Shown here: positions 35,481-44,892 of the stretch, piece after piece
How the letters are laid out: each line of letters opens with the position of its first letter
Position numbering within the stretch: the stretch's first letter is position 1
NCBI GenBank assembly: GCA_025059375.1
Contig: JANXDO010000001.1
Coordinates: 474,097-538,096 of the forward strand
Direction of reading: 5' to 3'
Length of the DNA: 64,000 nt
Origin: Candidatus Nezhaarchaeota archaeon
Lineage (GTDB): Archaea; Thermoproteota; Methanomethylicia; Nezhaarchaeales; WYZ-LMO8
Program-made: the position numbers and the translations under genes
The notes under the pieces: generated by a model
The model's input: the letters and a program-made list of their open reading frames with translations, nothing else
Databases searched by the model: none
What the model was told of the DNA's origin: nothing

Positions 35481-36221
35481 ATGCTCCAAGTTAGTAATTT
35501 AAGCAAGAGGTTCGGAGGTATCACTGCCGTAGACTGTGTCTCCTTGGAGGTTCATAAGGGTGAGATTGTAGGTCTCATTGGGCCTAATGGAGCTGGCAAG
35601 ACGACTCTAATAAACCTAGTATCAGGATTCTATAAGCCCGATGATGGAAGGATATTTTTTGAGAAAATAGACATAACTAAGAAGAGAATGGATGAAAGGG
35701 TGAAGCTAGGTATAGCGCGTACATTTCAGATCCCTAGAGTAATAAGCAACATGACAGTATTACAGAATGTGGTGTACGCTGTTATTGGGAGTAATAGGTT
35801 TAAAGAGAAGAAGATGACTTTAAGTGAAGCTGCTGCAGAGTCTCTTTACTATCTGGACATAGTCGGCTTGTTGAGGAAGAGAGATGTATTATGTAAGGAC
35901 CTACCAATATACGAGCTACGATTACTAGAGCTTGCTAGAGCACTTGCACTAAATCCAAAGTTCGTTATGGTTGACGAGGCTATGGCTGGTCTTAATCCAG
36001 CGGAAGCAGATAATGTCGCCAAGTTAGTACATAGGTTAAGAGAAGAATTTGATCTAACGATAATATGGGTTGAGCACGTTTTGAGGATCATTATGAAGTC
36101 TGTCGAGCGGGTTGTAGTAATGAATGAGGGTAAGGTTATCGCTGATGGTAAACCTCATGAGGTGGCAAGGGATGTTAATGTCATCAAGGCTTACATGGGT
36201 GAGGAGGTGGCGGTAGCTTAA
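35481..36221 (+). CDS. Liv-type ABC transporter ATPase (LivG-like)
   Basis: About 246 residues from ATG 35481, better spaced from AGGTGA than TTG 35475. Walker A G-P-N-G-A-G-K-T-T and Walker B F-V-M-V-D-E-A-M-A-G-L-N-P are present. The usual L-S-G-G signature is replaced by K-D-L-P-I-Y-E-L-R-L-L-E-L, a clear deviation. Most LivG proteins have L-S-Y-G-x-Q-R. The partner LivF has a normal signature, so this could be an asymmetric ATPase pair. The end overlaps the LivF start by one base. Confidence 0.9.
   Translation: MLQVSNLSKRFGGITAVDCVSLEVHKGEIVGLIGPNGAGKTTLINLVSGFYKPDDGRIFFEKIDITKKRMDERVKLGIARTFQIPRVISNMTVLQNVVYAVIGSNRFKEKKMTLSEAAAESLYYLDIVGLLRKRDVLCKDLPIYELRLLELARALALNPKFVMVDEAMAGLNPAEADNVAKLVHRLREEFDLTIIWVEHVLRIIMKSVERVVVMNEGKVIADGKPHEVARDVNVIKAYMGEEVAVA
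35537..35605. repeat. Near-identical 69-base patch shared by livG and livF
   Basis: Bases 35537-35605 in livG and 36277-36345 in livF are identical at 67 of 69 positions, with mismatches at 35579 and 35582. They cover the strand before Walker A and Walker A itself. The genes diverge sharply on both sides. Protein conservation alone would not keep third codon positions the same, so recent gene conversion between the neighbouring genes is likely. Confidence 0.85.
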
Positions 36222-36928
36222 TGCTAACAGTTGAGAACCTTGAAGTCTGGTATAGTAAGGTAAAAGCGTTATGGGATGTCTCCTTGGAGGTTCATAAGGG
36301 TGAGATTGTAGGTCTCATAGGACCTAATGGAGCTGGCAAGACGACAACACTAAACACGATAATGGGCCTCATAAAGCCAAGGAGCGGTAAAATACTGCTC
36401 AATGGTGAGAGAATAGATGGTAAAGAAACTCACGAGATAATCAAGAGAGGGTTATTCATAGTTCCAGAGGGTAGGAGGCTTTTCCCATTCCTAACAGTAG
36501 AGGAGAACTTACTACTAGGGTCAATACATGGAGTTGCCTGGGAAGCAAGACATGAATCCCTCAACTTTGTTTACACGATTTTTCCGCGATTGAAGGAGAG
36601 GAGGAAGCAGTTGGCTGGAACTTTAAGTGGTGGTGAGCAACAAATGCTTACGATAGCACGTGCCCTCATGTCGAGGCCGAACCTGCTATTAATTGATGAG
36701 CCAAGCTTGGGCTTGGCCCCAAAGTTGGTCATAGACATATACAATGTTATAAAATCCTTAAGAGATAAACACAATACTACCATACTGCTTGCAGATCAAA
36801 ATGCACGTAGAGTCCTAGAAGTTTGTGATAGAGCTTACGTAATTGAGAATGGCAGAATAGTCATGGAGGGCGCCCCCGAGGAGCTTAAGAGAGACAAGAG
36901 GGTTAAGGAGGTGTACTTAGGTTTATGA
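36221..36928 (+). CDS. Liv-type ABC transporter ATPase (LivF-like)
   Basis: 235 residues. Walker A G-P-N-G-A-G-K-T-T, an intact signature L-S-G-G-E-Q-Q-M-L and Walker B L-L-L-I-D-E-P-S-L-G-L-A-P identify LivF. V-P-E-G-R-R-L-F-P-F-L-T-V is the LivF Q-loop region. The ATG overlaps the LivG stop, and its own stop overlaps the CoA-transferase start (ATGA), so translation is coupled along the operon. Its Walker A region is nearly identical in DNA to that of LivG. Confidence 0.94.
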   Translation: MLTVENLEVWYSKVKALWDVSLEVHKGEIVGLIGPNGAGKTTTLNTIMGLIKPRSGKILLNGERIDGKETHEIIKRGLFIVPEGRRLFPFLTVEENLLLGSIHGVAWEARHESLNFVYTIFPRLKERRKQLAGTLSGGEQQMLTIARALMSRPNLLLIDEPSLGLAPKLVIDIYNVIKSLRDKHNTTILLADQNARRVLEVCDRAYVIENGRIVMEGAPEELKRDKRVKEVYLGL

Positions 36929-38262
36929 GCGACTACTTCGAGTATGTGAAGAAGCTTTTTAAAAGTAGTGAAGAAAAGCGAGATCCTCCTTTAAAGGGCA
37001 TTAAGGTCATTGAGCTGACCCACTACATTTTCGGTCCAACGGTTGGTAGAGTCTTAGCCCAATTTGGAGCTGAAGTCATTAAGATAGAGCCTCCAGGAGA
37101 AGGAGATAGGTTTAGACTTGGAGCAGTATGGATGAGAATGCATAAAAAAAGCAGTCTGCACTTCCTCGCGATAAATGCGAACAAGTACTTTATGACCCTC
37201 GATATGAGGAGCCCTAAAGCACGCGAAATACTCTCTAAACTCATTGAGAAAGCGGATGTATTTGTAGAGAATTTAAGGGCTGGCCTCCTTGATGAGCTGG
37301 GTCTAGGATACCTTCATGTTAGTAGAGTGAATCCAAGGATAATTTATGTAAGCTGTAGTGGGTATGGACAGTATGGTCCCTTGAGTAGAGCACCAAGCTT
37401 TGACGTATCTGCTCAAGGTGTCATAGGATTAGCTATGAAGAGTGGATGGCCAGATGTGGATGAGTTCTATAAGTTACCTGATTACTTTGGAGACTACTTC
37501 CCAGCAATGGTTGCAGTAGCAGCTGTTCTGGCAGCTCTATATCATAGAGAGAAGAGTGGGAGGGGGCAGTACATAGATATATCGCAAGCAGAGTCCCTTT
37601 TCAGGTTCTTCTATGACATTACATACCTAAGTCTAACTGGAGAAGAGATAGGTAAGACTGGAAACATGGATCCCCTGGCAATAACCTCAGGAATATTTGG
37701 TACAAAGGATGGGAAGTTTGTAGCCGTTGCAATTATGGATGAAGAGCAGCTATCAGCTATATCGAAAGTGATTGGTGTTGATTTAGTTAACACGTATAAG
37801 AGTAGGTTTAGGAGCAAAGAGTGCATGAATGAGCTGAATGAGTTAATATCTAAGTGGGTTTCCTCAAAGACCCTAGATGAAGTTCTAGCGCACGCTAAAA
37901 CCTATGGTTTCCCAGCTTCACCCGTCCTAACAGATCTTGAGGTGTACAAGGACCCGTGGAGGTGGGAACGAGGGAGCGTGATTGAGTTCAATGATAGAAT
38001 TTACGGTAAGGTACACATACCGGGGGTTCCGATACATATGTCGGCAACGCCAGCTAAGACGAAGTGGCTTGCAAGACCAGTCGGTTACCACAATAAGTTG
38101 ATACTTAAGAAGTGGCTTGGATACAGCGATGAAGAGATAGCAAAGCTTGAGAAGGAAGGGGTTATAGGCTACTGGGATCAGCATCCAGGCATGTGCCCGC
38201 CCGATACTTGGAGTCTTGATAACGACCCAGTGTTTAGAGGTGAGAAGGATGAGTATGAGTAG
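36925..38262 (+). CDS. Class III (CaiB/BaiF) CoA-transferase, subunit or paralogue 1
   Basis: 445 residues. Class III motifs: G-I-K-V-I-E-L-T-H-Y-I-F-G-P-T-V-G-R near residues 25-42, then N-L-R-A-G-L-L-D-E-L-G-L-G, and A-P-S-F-D-V-S-A-Q-G with the catalytic Asp160 that forms a mixed anhydride with the acyl group. It moves CoA from a donor such as succinyl-CoA or acetyl-CoA to a carboxylic acid. Its ATG overlaps the LivF stop, tying activation to import. A second member follows, and heteromeric class III enzymes (SmtAB, BbsEF) are known. Confidence 0.92.
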   Translation: MSDYFEYVKKLFKSSEEKRDPPLKGIKVIELTHYIFGPTVGRVLAQFGAEVIKIEPPGEGDRFRLGAVWMRMHKKSSLHFLAINANKYFMTLDMRSPKAREILSKLIEKADVFVENLRAGLLDELGLGYLHVSRVNPRIIYVSCSGYGQYGPLSRAPSFDVSAQGVIGLAMKSGWPDVDEFYKLPDYFGDYFPAMVAVAAVLAALYHREKSGRGQYIDISQAESLFRFFYDITYLSLTGEEIGKTGNMDPLAITSGIFGTKDGKFVAVAIMDEEQLSAISKVIGVDLVNTYKSRFRSKECMNELNELISKWVSSKTLDEVLAHAKTYGFPASPVLTDLEVYKDPWRWERGSVIEFNDRIYGKVHIPGVPIHMSATPAKTKWLARPVGYHNKLILKKWLGYSDEEIAKLEKEGVIGYWDQHPGMCPPDTWSLDNDPVFRGEKDEYE

Positions 38263-39478
38263 GAGAGACGAACTACTAGCAAAGCTCTTCGCTGCTGAAG
38301 GCAAGCCTTCAGTGCTAGAAGGAATTAAGGTAGTAGAGTTATCGAAGTCTAATCTCGCGGGATCAATGGTAGGTGCCATGTTGAGGGAGTTAGGCGCTGA
38401 AGTTGTGAAGGTTGAGCCTCAAGGTGGAGATCCTGCTAAGGACTACTCACCGTACGGCGTCAATGTGAAGGGTCTCGGAATACCCTACCTCATTGAGAAT
38501 TTAGGTAAGAAGATCGTCCATTTAGACCTGGAGCAAGAGGATGATAGGGAGGAGCTAAGGAAACTCCTGGTTTCGTGTGATGTTATAATTGATGCGCTTA
38601 AACCTGGATATTTAGACTCACTTAAGTTAGGCTATCGAGACATCTCACGTGAGAACCAGAGAGTCATATACGTTGCAATCTCACCTTACGGGCATTTTTC
38701 AGAGAAGGCTAAAGAGTTTCTTAATGTCCCAGACTCTGATTTAACTGCTCAATCCTATAATGGATACCCGTCTATCATAGGAAATCCTAGCGTAAGACCA
38801 GCTCCATTACGTGCAGGTGTTTGGGCTGCATGGATGATGGCAGCTATCTCCGCGATTGTGGGGACACTATTAGCTCTATATGAAAGGTTAAGGAGTGGTA
38901 AGGGGCAGTTCGTAGACATCGCCACTCACGAAACGCTAGCAGCAATACACATGTACCCAATTTTAGTAGGCTTTCTATTTGGCAGGTCTAGACCTCAGTA
39001 CGGCTTCATAGACTACATTCTCTACCCCTTTGGCATCTATAAGGTTAAGGATGGTTACATAACCATAGCTACGCCATTCGACACTGATTTCAGAGCCCTC
39101 CTGAAAGTTATTAAGAGGTGGGATTTAGAGCCCGACTGGAGGTACGCTATCGATAGAGTGACGGACGACATTGATCGAATAGTTGAGCTTGAAAAGGAGC
39201 TAAAAAAGGAGCTAATGAAGTACTCTGCTCGTGAGCTAATTAAAAAGGCTACAAGGCGCGCAGTGCTACCGATGTTTAGGAGGCTTGTGGGCAGGCCAGT
39301 TGTAGTTAGATCCTACACACTCAAAGAAGCTATTGGTGAGAAGCATTGGTACATTAGGGGCTCATTATTTAAGGTAAGTGTAAATGGCAAAGAACTAATG
39401 ATTCCGAACTCACCCTTCAGGATGTCAGAGACGCCTGGTAAGGTACCGGTTGAAAGGCTTAAAGACATACTTCAATGA
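38249..39478 (+). CDS. Class III (CaiB/BaiF) CoA-transferase, subunit or paralogue 2
   Basis: About 409 residues from ATG 38249, with GGTGAG 5 bases upstream and the end of the previous gene overlapped. G-I-K-V-V-E-L-S-K-S-N-L-A-G matches the class III N-terminus. The catalytic aspartate is in D-S-D-L-T-A-Q-S-Y-N-G (Asp164). The two proteins are clearly different in sequence but similar in length, which fits a heteromer like succinyl-CoA:malate CoA-transferase (SmtA/SmtB). Substrate is not determined; a dicarboxylate such as malate, mesaconate or itaconate is inferred from the CitE-type lyase nearby. Confidence 0.9.
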   Translation: MSMSRRDELLAKLFAAEGKPSVLEGIKVVELSKSNLAGSMVGAMLRELGAEVVKVEPQGGDPAKDYSPYGVNVKGLGIPYLIENLGKKIVHLDLEQEDDREELRKLLVSCDVIIDALKPGYLDSLKLGYRDISRENQRVIYVAISPYGHFSEKAKEFLNVPDSDLTAQSYNGYPSIIGNPSVRPAPLRAGVWAAWMMAAISAIVGTLLALYERLRSGKGQFVDIATHETLAAIHMYPILVGFLFGRSRPQYGFIDYILYPFGIYKVKDGYITIATPFDTDFRALLKVIKRWDLEPDWRYAIDRVTDDIDRIVELEKELKKELMKYSARELIKKATRRAVLPMFRRLVGRPVVVRSYTLKEAIGEKHWYIRGSLFKVSVNGKELMIPNSPFRMSETPGKVPVERLKDILQ

Positions 39479-39567
39479 GCTCCGCTTTGGTGGTGCTGAG
39501 TGAAGTAAGCTGTCTTCTTAATCTCCTCGACTGCAGGTGATGTTGAAGGTCTGATTTCTATATCAAC

Positions 39568-40998
39568 TCATCTTGAGGCTGACTTATTAGTGGCGTATCT
39601 TGACAGTTTTTTCTTCTCTATCTCAGCTTGAGAGGCTAGTGTGATGATAGCTTTAGCAGCTCTTTCAGGCGTGTAATAGTTTGGTACGAGATTTTTGCTG
39701 AAAAGCCTTAAGACCTCCTCAAACTCTATTGCCTTGAAGCCAAACGGCATAGCCCATGCAACGATTATAGGTTTCTGATAGCGCTCAATCGCATCAACTA
39801 TTAGCTCTGCCACTTCAATTTGATATAAAACGAGAGGTGGTGTCACCATGATTACATCTATGTTAGGGTCGGAGCACACTGCCTCTAAAACCCTCTCGCT
39901 TAAACTCACATCTTCAAAGGCTGAGGCAGTCAAATCCACTGGGTTTGAAGCCGAGGCGAAGGGAGGGAGAATCTTTCTAAGCTTATCTATGTTGTCGTTG
40001 GTTAGTTTGGGGACCAATAATCCGAGCTCTTCACAAGCATCTGCTGCTACAACTGCGAAACCGCCAGAAACCGATATTATGCCAACTCTATTGCCTTTTG
40101 GTCTTAGTGGGCAAGCCAGGGCCATTGACAGGTCATAGAGCTCCTCAAATGTTTTAGCTTGAATTATTCCAGCTTGCTTACAGGCAGCATTCCAGACATC
40201 TATGGAGCCAGCTAAAGCAGCTGTGTGAGATCTTGCCGCCATCTTTCCAGATCCTGTTCTACCAGCTTTGAGAGCTACTAGAGGCTTAATAGTTGAGCTA
40301 CAGAGCTCCAAGAACCTCCTACCATCCCTAACAGCCTCAATATACATAGCTACCACGCTAGTCTCCGGGTCCTCAATAAAGTACTCGAGACAATCGTTCA
40401 AGGTCGTTACGGCCTCATTACCAGTACTGATTGCCTTGCTCACATGAAAGCCCCTCGCGACAGATAAGGCTAAGAAGCTTTCAAGAAGCCCTCCACTATG
40501 AGATATGAAAGCTATTTTACCTGGTTCTTTGGGTACCGGTATACCGATTGCAGTGTTTAAGCCTATTGAGGGGTTCACTACACCGAGACAGTTTGGCCCA
40601 ACAATGATCATCCCTGTCTCCTCAGCTATTCTGCGCATCTCAACTTCCATTCTCCTCCCTTCATCACCCCTAGACTCAGAGAAGCCGCCTGCAAATATCA
40701 CTGCTACCTTCACACCCTTTGCTCCACACTCCTTCAGAACATTGATGGTTGAGTATGCACTCACTGATATTAAGGCGAAATCCACTTCATCAGGGATGTC
40801 TGATATTCTAGCGTAACACTTCACTCCAAGTAGCTCCCTACCAGCAAGCCTAGGATTAACTGGGTAAACGTTGCCTTCATAGCCACCCCCCACGAGATTC
40901 ATTACGAATAGGTATCCGGGGCTTATCGGGTTATCCGATGCACCTACTATTGCCACACTGTTTGGATAGAAGAGCGGCTTTAGCTTCTCCATCTTCAT
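39568..40998 (-). CDS. ADP-forming acyl-CoA synthetase, alpha (CoA-binding) subunit
   Basis: 476 residues. Order of domains: CoA-binding Rossmann domain (A-I-V-G-A-S-D-N-P, residues 13-21), succinyl-CoA-ligase-like domains with G-P-N-C-L-G-V-V-N, and the phosphohistidine motif A-A-R-S-H-T-A-A-L-A-G-S (about 257-268). This is the alpha half of archaeal ACD; the beta half is the divergent gene at 41083. It converts acyl-CoA plus ADP and phosphate to acid plus ATP, or the reverse. A close paralogue lies at 52020, and a 43-base piece of this gene is found at 22872. Confidence 0.9.
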   Translation of the reverse strand: MKMEKLKPLFYPNSVAIVGASDNPISPGYLFVMNLVGGGYEGNVYPVNPRLAGRELLGVKCYARISDIPDEVDFALISVSAYSTINVLKECGAKGVKVAVIFAGGFSESRGDEGRRMEVEMRRIAEETGMIIVGPNCLGVVNPSIGLNTAIGIPVPKEPGKIAFISHSGGLLESFLALSVARGFHVSKAISTGNEAVTTLNDCLEYFIEDPETSVVAMYIEAVRDGRRFLELCSSTIKPLVALKAGRTGSGKMAARSHTAALAGSIDVWNAACKQAGIIQAKTFEELYDLSMALACPLRPKGNRVGIISVSGGFAVVAADACEELGLLVPKLTNDNIDKLRKILPPFASASNPVDLTASAFEDVSLSERVLEAVCSDPNIDVIMVTPPLVLYQIEVAELIVDAIERYQKPIIVAWAMPFGFKAIEFEEVLRLFSKNLVPNYYTPERAAKAIITLASQAEIEKKKLSRYATNKSASR

Positions 40999-41082
40999 TG
41001 CTGACCACCCGAGGTTGTAGGGAAGGGTGTATGTTATAAAAAAGCTTATATCTGTTATGACGGAGGTGTTTGATGATCCCCC

Positions 41083-41781
41083 TTGAACCCGATAATAGCT
41101 AAGGCATTAAATGAGGGTAGAGACCTGCTCTTGGAGCCTGAAGCTAAGGAGCTCTGCTCTAGTTATGGGATCCCAGTGCCTAAATTGAAGATTGCAAGGA
41201 GCATTGAGGAGGCTGTTAAAGCAGCTGAGGAGATAGGTTTACCTGTAGTAGTTAAGGTGGTCTCTAAAGACATAGTACATAAGAGCGATGCTGGCTGCGT
41301 CATAGTTGGAGTCACCGACCTTAAAGGGGTTGAAGAGGCATACAGGAAGATTATGGAGAACGCATTGAAGTTCAATCCAAGAGCTGAGATAAAGGGAGTA
41401 CTGATTGAGGAGATGGTCTCTAAGGGCGTTGAGGTAGCTATTGGAGGCTTAAGAGATGTTGAGTTTGGACCAGTAGTAATGTTTGGGCTTGGAGGCATAT
41501 TCATAGAGGTACTGAGAGACGTTACGTTTAGAGTTGCTCCACTAAGTGAAGCTGATGCTGAGGAGATGATAAGGGAAGTTAAAGGCTTTAAGCTTCTTGA
41601 AGGCTATAGGGGCATGGAGCCAGTGAACTTGAAGTCTATAATCGATATAATATTGAAAGTATCGAGGATGATGGTTGAGAACGAGCTAATAAGCCAAATA
41701 GACTTAAACCCTGTAATAGCTCATAAACAAGGAGCAAAAGTTGTTGACGCTAGGGTGATCTTAAGTCAAGCTAAAGGATAA
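41083..41781 (+). CDS. ADP-forming acyl-CoA synthetase, beta (ATP-grasp) subunit
   Basis: 232 residues from TTG 41083, the only possible start after an in-frame TGA; GGAGGTG lies upstream. An ATP-grasp domain begins with C-S-S-Y-G-I-P-V-P, then L-P-V-V-V-K-V-V-S-K-D-I-V-H-K-S-D-A-G-C-V, which is standard for ACD beta subunits. E-F-G-P-V-V-M-F-G-L-G-G-I-F and D-L-N-P-V-I also fit. It is divergent from the alpha gene across 84 bases. Together they would recover ATP from acetyl-CoA or another acyl-CoA. Confidence 0.93.
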   Translation: MNPIIAKALNEGRDLLLEPEAKELCSSYGIPVPKLKIARSIEEAVKAAEEIGLPVVVKVVSKDIVHKSDAGCVIVGVTDLKGVEEAYRKIMENALKFNPRAEIKGVLIEEMVSKGVEVAIGGLRDVEFGPVVMFGLGGIFIEVLRDVTFRVAPLSEADAEEMIREVKGFKLLEGYRGMEPVNLKSIIDIILKVSRMMVENELISQIDLNPVIAHKQGAKVVDARVILSQAKG

Positions 41782-41894
41782 AATTGAGCCGACATCGCAT
41801 GGCTTAAGCATCCTCTAATGTGCTTTAAGGTCTAAGCTCAATCCCCTTATATCTTATATACTTTTACTGAGAGATAAATATCGGGGGCATTTTT

Positions 41895-43403
41895 ATGAGG
41901 AAGTCCATGCCGAAGAGGGGTTTAAGTAGGGAGGAGATCTTGAAGAAGCTGAAGGAGTACACTAGTGATGACGTGGACCCCTTTGGTGGAAGATTGTTCA
42001 CAATAGCATTTGAGTCTGGGGTGGAGGAGTTTAGGGATGTTGCACTCGAGGTATTTAAGATGTTTGCATTTAATAACATCCTAGATTTCACGGAATTCCC
42101 AAGCGCAATTAGGATGGAGAAGGACATAGTCGACTATGCGATCAGCTTAATGCATGGGGATGATCAAACCGTCGGAACGTTCACATTCGGTGGAACTGAA
42201 AGCGTTTTCCTTGCGGTTAAGGCTGCTAGGGATAGATTCATCCTCAGTAAAGGGGTGATTACAATACCGGAGATTGTAATGCCAGTAACGGGGCACCCTT
42301 GCTATGATAAGGCAGCAGAGTACATGGGGATGAGAGTTAAAAGAGTTAAAATAAATGAGGAGACTTATCAAGCAGATCCTAACGCAATAAATGAGGCCAT
42401 AACCGAGAACACAGCTATGATTGTTGGCTCAGCACCAAACTGGCCATTTGGCACAATAGATCCAATAAAAGATTTAGCTGAAATTGCTAAGGACAAGAAC
42501 CTATGGCTCCACGTGGACGCTTGTGTTGGAGGGTTCGTGCTCCCCTTCATGGAGAAGTTGGGCGAGAACATACCGGTCTTCGACTTTAGAATAGACGGCG
42601 TTTCATCAATTTCACTTGATCCACATAAATACGCTTATACGCCCATTGGGGCATCCGTAATACTTTTTAGGAAGAAGTTTTACAAGATGTTCTCTCAATT
42701 CGCAAACATTAAGTGGCCCGGATACCCGATAGTTAACCCAGCAGTTCTCTCTTCACGATCGGAGGCACCACTTGCAGCAGCTTGGGCAGCACTGCACTTC
42801 CTTGGTGAGGAGGGGTACGTGAAGCTCGCAGAGAAGATCGTAAGAGCTAGGAACAGCATTGTGAAAGGTTTGCGAGAGCTCGAATACAGGGTTATGGGCG
42901 AACCATCAGTTATAGCCGCCTTTACCTCAAATGAAGTGAACCTATTCAGGTTATGCGATGAGATGGCTAAGAGAGGTTGGCTATTCCTACCTCAGAAGGG
43001 CATAGTTGACATGAACATCCCCCCAAGCGTCCACCTAACCATAACCCCAATACATGAGAGGGTTGCACCACTCATGCTCGAAGATCTTAAAGTTGCAACC
43101 GAGAACGTTAAGAGAATGCCACCATCTGAGGTGGAGGGAGTGCTCGATGCCTTCAGCATGATACTAAAATTCTTGGCCCCTAAGGAGATCGACATAGCAA
43201 CTCTCGGGAAGGTCCTCTTCGACATGGAGAAGGTCATAGATACATACGGTCCAAAACTCCTTACAGCTCTCGGGTTAGAGAAGGGATTTCCGAAGGAAAT
43301 GGCCACAATCTATCAATTACTAAGTGCAGTACCACCAGAAATCGCTGAGCTACTAGTGAACTACATCATAATAGAGGTTTTTAATAGAGGTCTACAATCG
43401 TAA
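41895..43403 (+). CDS. PLP-dependent decarboxylase/lyase (group II, sphingosine-phosphate-lyase-like)
   Basis: 502 residues. PLP landmarks: stacking His134 in V-T-G-H-P, Asp208 in H-V-D-A-C-V-G-G, and Schiff-base Lys245 in D-P-H-K-Y-A. S-A-P-N-W-P-F-G-T-I-D-P-I is close to the sphingosine-1-phosphate lyase version of this motif. In archaea related proteins include the MfnA tyrosine/aspartate decarboxylase, but this one is about 100 residues longer, with a helical C-terminal extension (about 410-502). The substrate may be an amino acid or a phosphorylated aldehyde precursor. It sits inside the catabolic cluster; its step there is unclear. Confidence 0.82.
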   Translation: MRKSMPKRGLSREEILKKLKEYTSDDVDPFGGRLFTIAFESGVEEFRDVALEVFKMFAFNNILDFTEFPSAIRMEKDIVDYAISLMHGDDQTVGTFTFGGTESVFLAVKAARDRFILSKGVITIPEIVMPVTGHPCYDKAAEYMGMRVKRVKINEETYQADPNAINEAITENTAMIVGSAPNWPFGTIDPIKDLAEIAKDKNLWLHVDACVGGFVLPFMEKLGENIPVFDFRIDGVSSISLDPHKYAYTPIGASVILFRKKFYKMFSQFANIKWPGYPIVNPAVLSSRSEAPLAAAWAALHFLGEEGYVKLAEKIVRARNSIVKGLRELEYRVMGEPSVIAAFTSNEVNLFRLCDEMAKRGWLFLPQKGIVDMNIPPSVHLTITPIHERVAPLMLEDLKVATENVKRMPPSEVEGVLDAFSMILKFLAPKEIDIATLGKVLFDMEKVIDTYGPKLLTALGLEKGFPKEMATIYQLLSAVPPEIAELLVNYIIIEVFNRGLQS

Positions 43404-43622
43404 CAATCAACTTTTTCTTTACAGAGGAACTTAATTGAAGGCGCACATTAACCCGGCGATTTATGTAGAGATCAATTAAGTTCTGAGCCTTACTTGTGCT
43501 CTACCCATACATCCATGCTTAGCTCAACGCTTAGTGGAGTTCTCAATCAGCTAAATCACATCGTCCTTTAGCTAAACTATATTTACGTGAATTAGGTATT
43601 CAAGATTGGCAAGGTGAAGTTG

Positions 43623-44891
43623 TTGGTTAGGTTATACGAGTATCAAGGAAAAGAGATACTAAAGTCAGTAGGCATCAAGGTCCCTAGAGGAGGCATAGCA
43701 TCTACACCAGAAGAGGCGAGAAAGATTGCTGAAAGCATTGGGAAGACAGTAGCAATTAAAGCTCAGATACTAGCTACTGGACGCTTTAAGGCTGGAGGTA
43801 TAAGGTTTGCCTCAACACCATACGAAGCTGAGCTGATAGCTAAGGAGCTAATTGGAGCTACCATTAAGGGCCTAAAGGTCAAGAGGGTGTTAATTGAGGA
43901 GAAGCTCAGTATTAAGAGGGAGTTTTATGTGGGCATAACGGTCGATGACTCCTACAAGGTTAGATCTCCAGTCATAATATTCAGCACGGAGGGGGGAATC
44001 GACATAGAAGAGGTTGCCATGAGGAGCCCTGAGAAGGTAGCCTCCTTAATTGTGGATTATCTTGAGGGCATAGATCACGCGAAGGCACATGGGTTGGTCT
44101 CAAAGCTTGGAGTTGAGCTGAGCTTAGCAAAGGAGTTGAGCGATGTAATCGTTAAGTTGTATCAAGTCTTCAAGCGAAGTGATGCTAGGATTATCGAAGT
44201 AAACCCACTAGCCTTGACTGATACAGGAGAAATCTACGCTGTAGACTGTAGAGTAACGATAGATGACGACGCTGTCTTTCGACATCCAGAGCTTGGTGTT
44301 AAGCTTCCAAGAGATATGGATAGAGAGCCCACGGAGCTTGAGGAGATAGCGTGGGAGATTGAGGAGAGGGATTATAGGGGAACAGCATACTTTGCTCAAT
44401 TAATCACAGACTTCAAGGATGGTGAGGTCTACATAGGCTTTCATGGGATTGGTGGGGGAGGGGCCATGCTGGCTGCCAGTGAACTGATAGCTCGAGGCTT
44501 CAAACTCGTTAACTATGCTGATACGAGCGGTGATCCAACAGCAAGCAAGGTGTATAGGGTAATTAAGGCGATATTCTCGCTACCAATAGATGCTTATGTC
44601 CTCATGGGCTCGTGCCTAGCTAATCAGGAGCAATGGTATCACGGATTCGCCATAGTTAAAGCATTAAGGGAGGAGCTGAAGGATAAGCCCGGTTTCCCAG
44701 TACTAATATTGATAGCTGGGAACAGAGAGAAGGAGACTCATGAAATCATAAGGAGAGGGTTGGAAGATCTACCAATTCGCCTAGAAATCTATGGGCGCGA
44801 ATATGTGTATCAGACAGCCTTCATAGCTGATAGAGTTAAGGCACTAGTTGATGAGTACTTAAAGGAGAGGAATCGCGAGAGGGGTAAGTAA
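43623..44891 (+). CDS. Succinyl-CoA-ligase-type ATP-grasp subunit (SucC/MtkA-like)
   Basis: About 422 residues. The start is taken at TTG 43623, because AAGGTG at 43610-43615 is then a well-spaced ribosome-binding site; GTG 43614 lies within that site. The family start L-Y-E-Y-Q-G-K-E-I-L, K-A-Q-I-L-A-T-G-R-F-K-A-G-G-I and I-E-V-N-P-L-A-L match SucC and malate-CoA ligase beta. The C-terminal part is a ligase-CoA domain. It joins CoA to a dicarboxylic acid with ATP. Position before a CitE-type lyase favours malate or a similar 2-hydroxy acid over the TCA cycle; this is inference. Confidence 0.85.
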   Translation: MVRLYEYQGKEILKSVGIKVPRGGIASTPEEARKIAESIGKTVAIKAQILATGRFKAGGIRFASTPYEAELIAKELIGATIKGLKVKRVLIEEKLSIKREFYVGITVDDSYKVRSPVIIFSTEGGIDIEEVAMRSPEKVASLIVDYLEGIDHAKAHGLVSKLGVELSLAKELSDVIVKLYQVFKRSDARIIEVNPLALTDTGEIYAVDCRVTIDDDAVFRHPELGVKLPRDMDREPTELEEIAWEIEERDYRGTAYFAQLITDFKDGEVYIGFHGIGGGGAMLAASELIARGFKLVNYADTSGDPTASKVYRVIKAIFSLPIDAYVLMGSCLANQEQWYHGFAIVKALREELKDKPGFPVLILIAGNREKETHEIIRRGLEDLPIRLEIYGREYVYQTAFIADRVKALVDEYLKERNRERGK

Positions 44892-44892
44892 G

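Noticed and set aside
40230-40272. A PAM next to the possible source of the inserted 43 bases
   Set aside because: The flanks (GTGTGAG on one side, AGCTACT on the other) do not clearly match the GTN-type motif reported for I-D systems directly at the edge, so no PAM claim is made.
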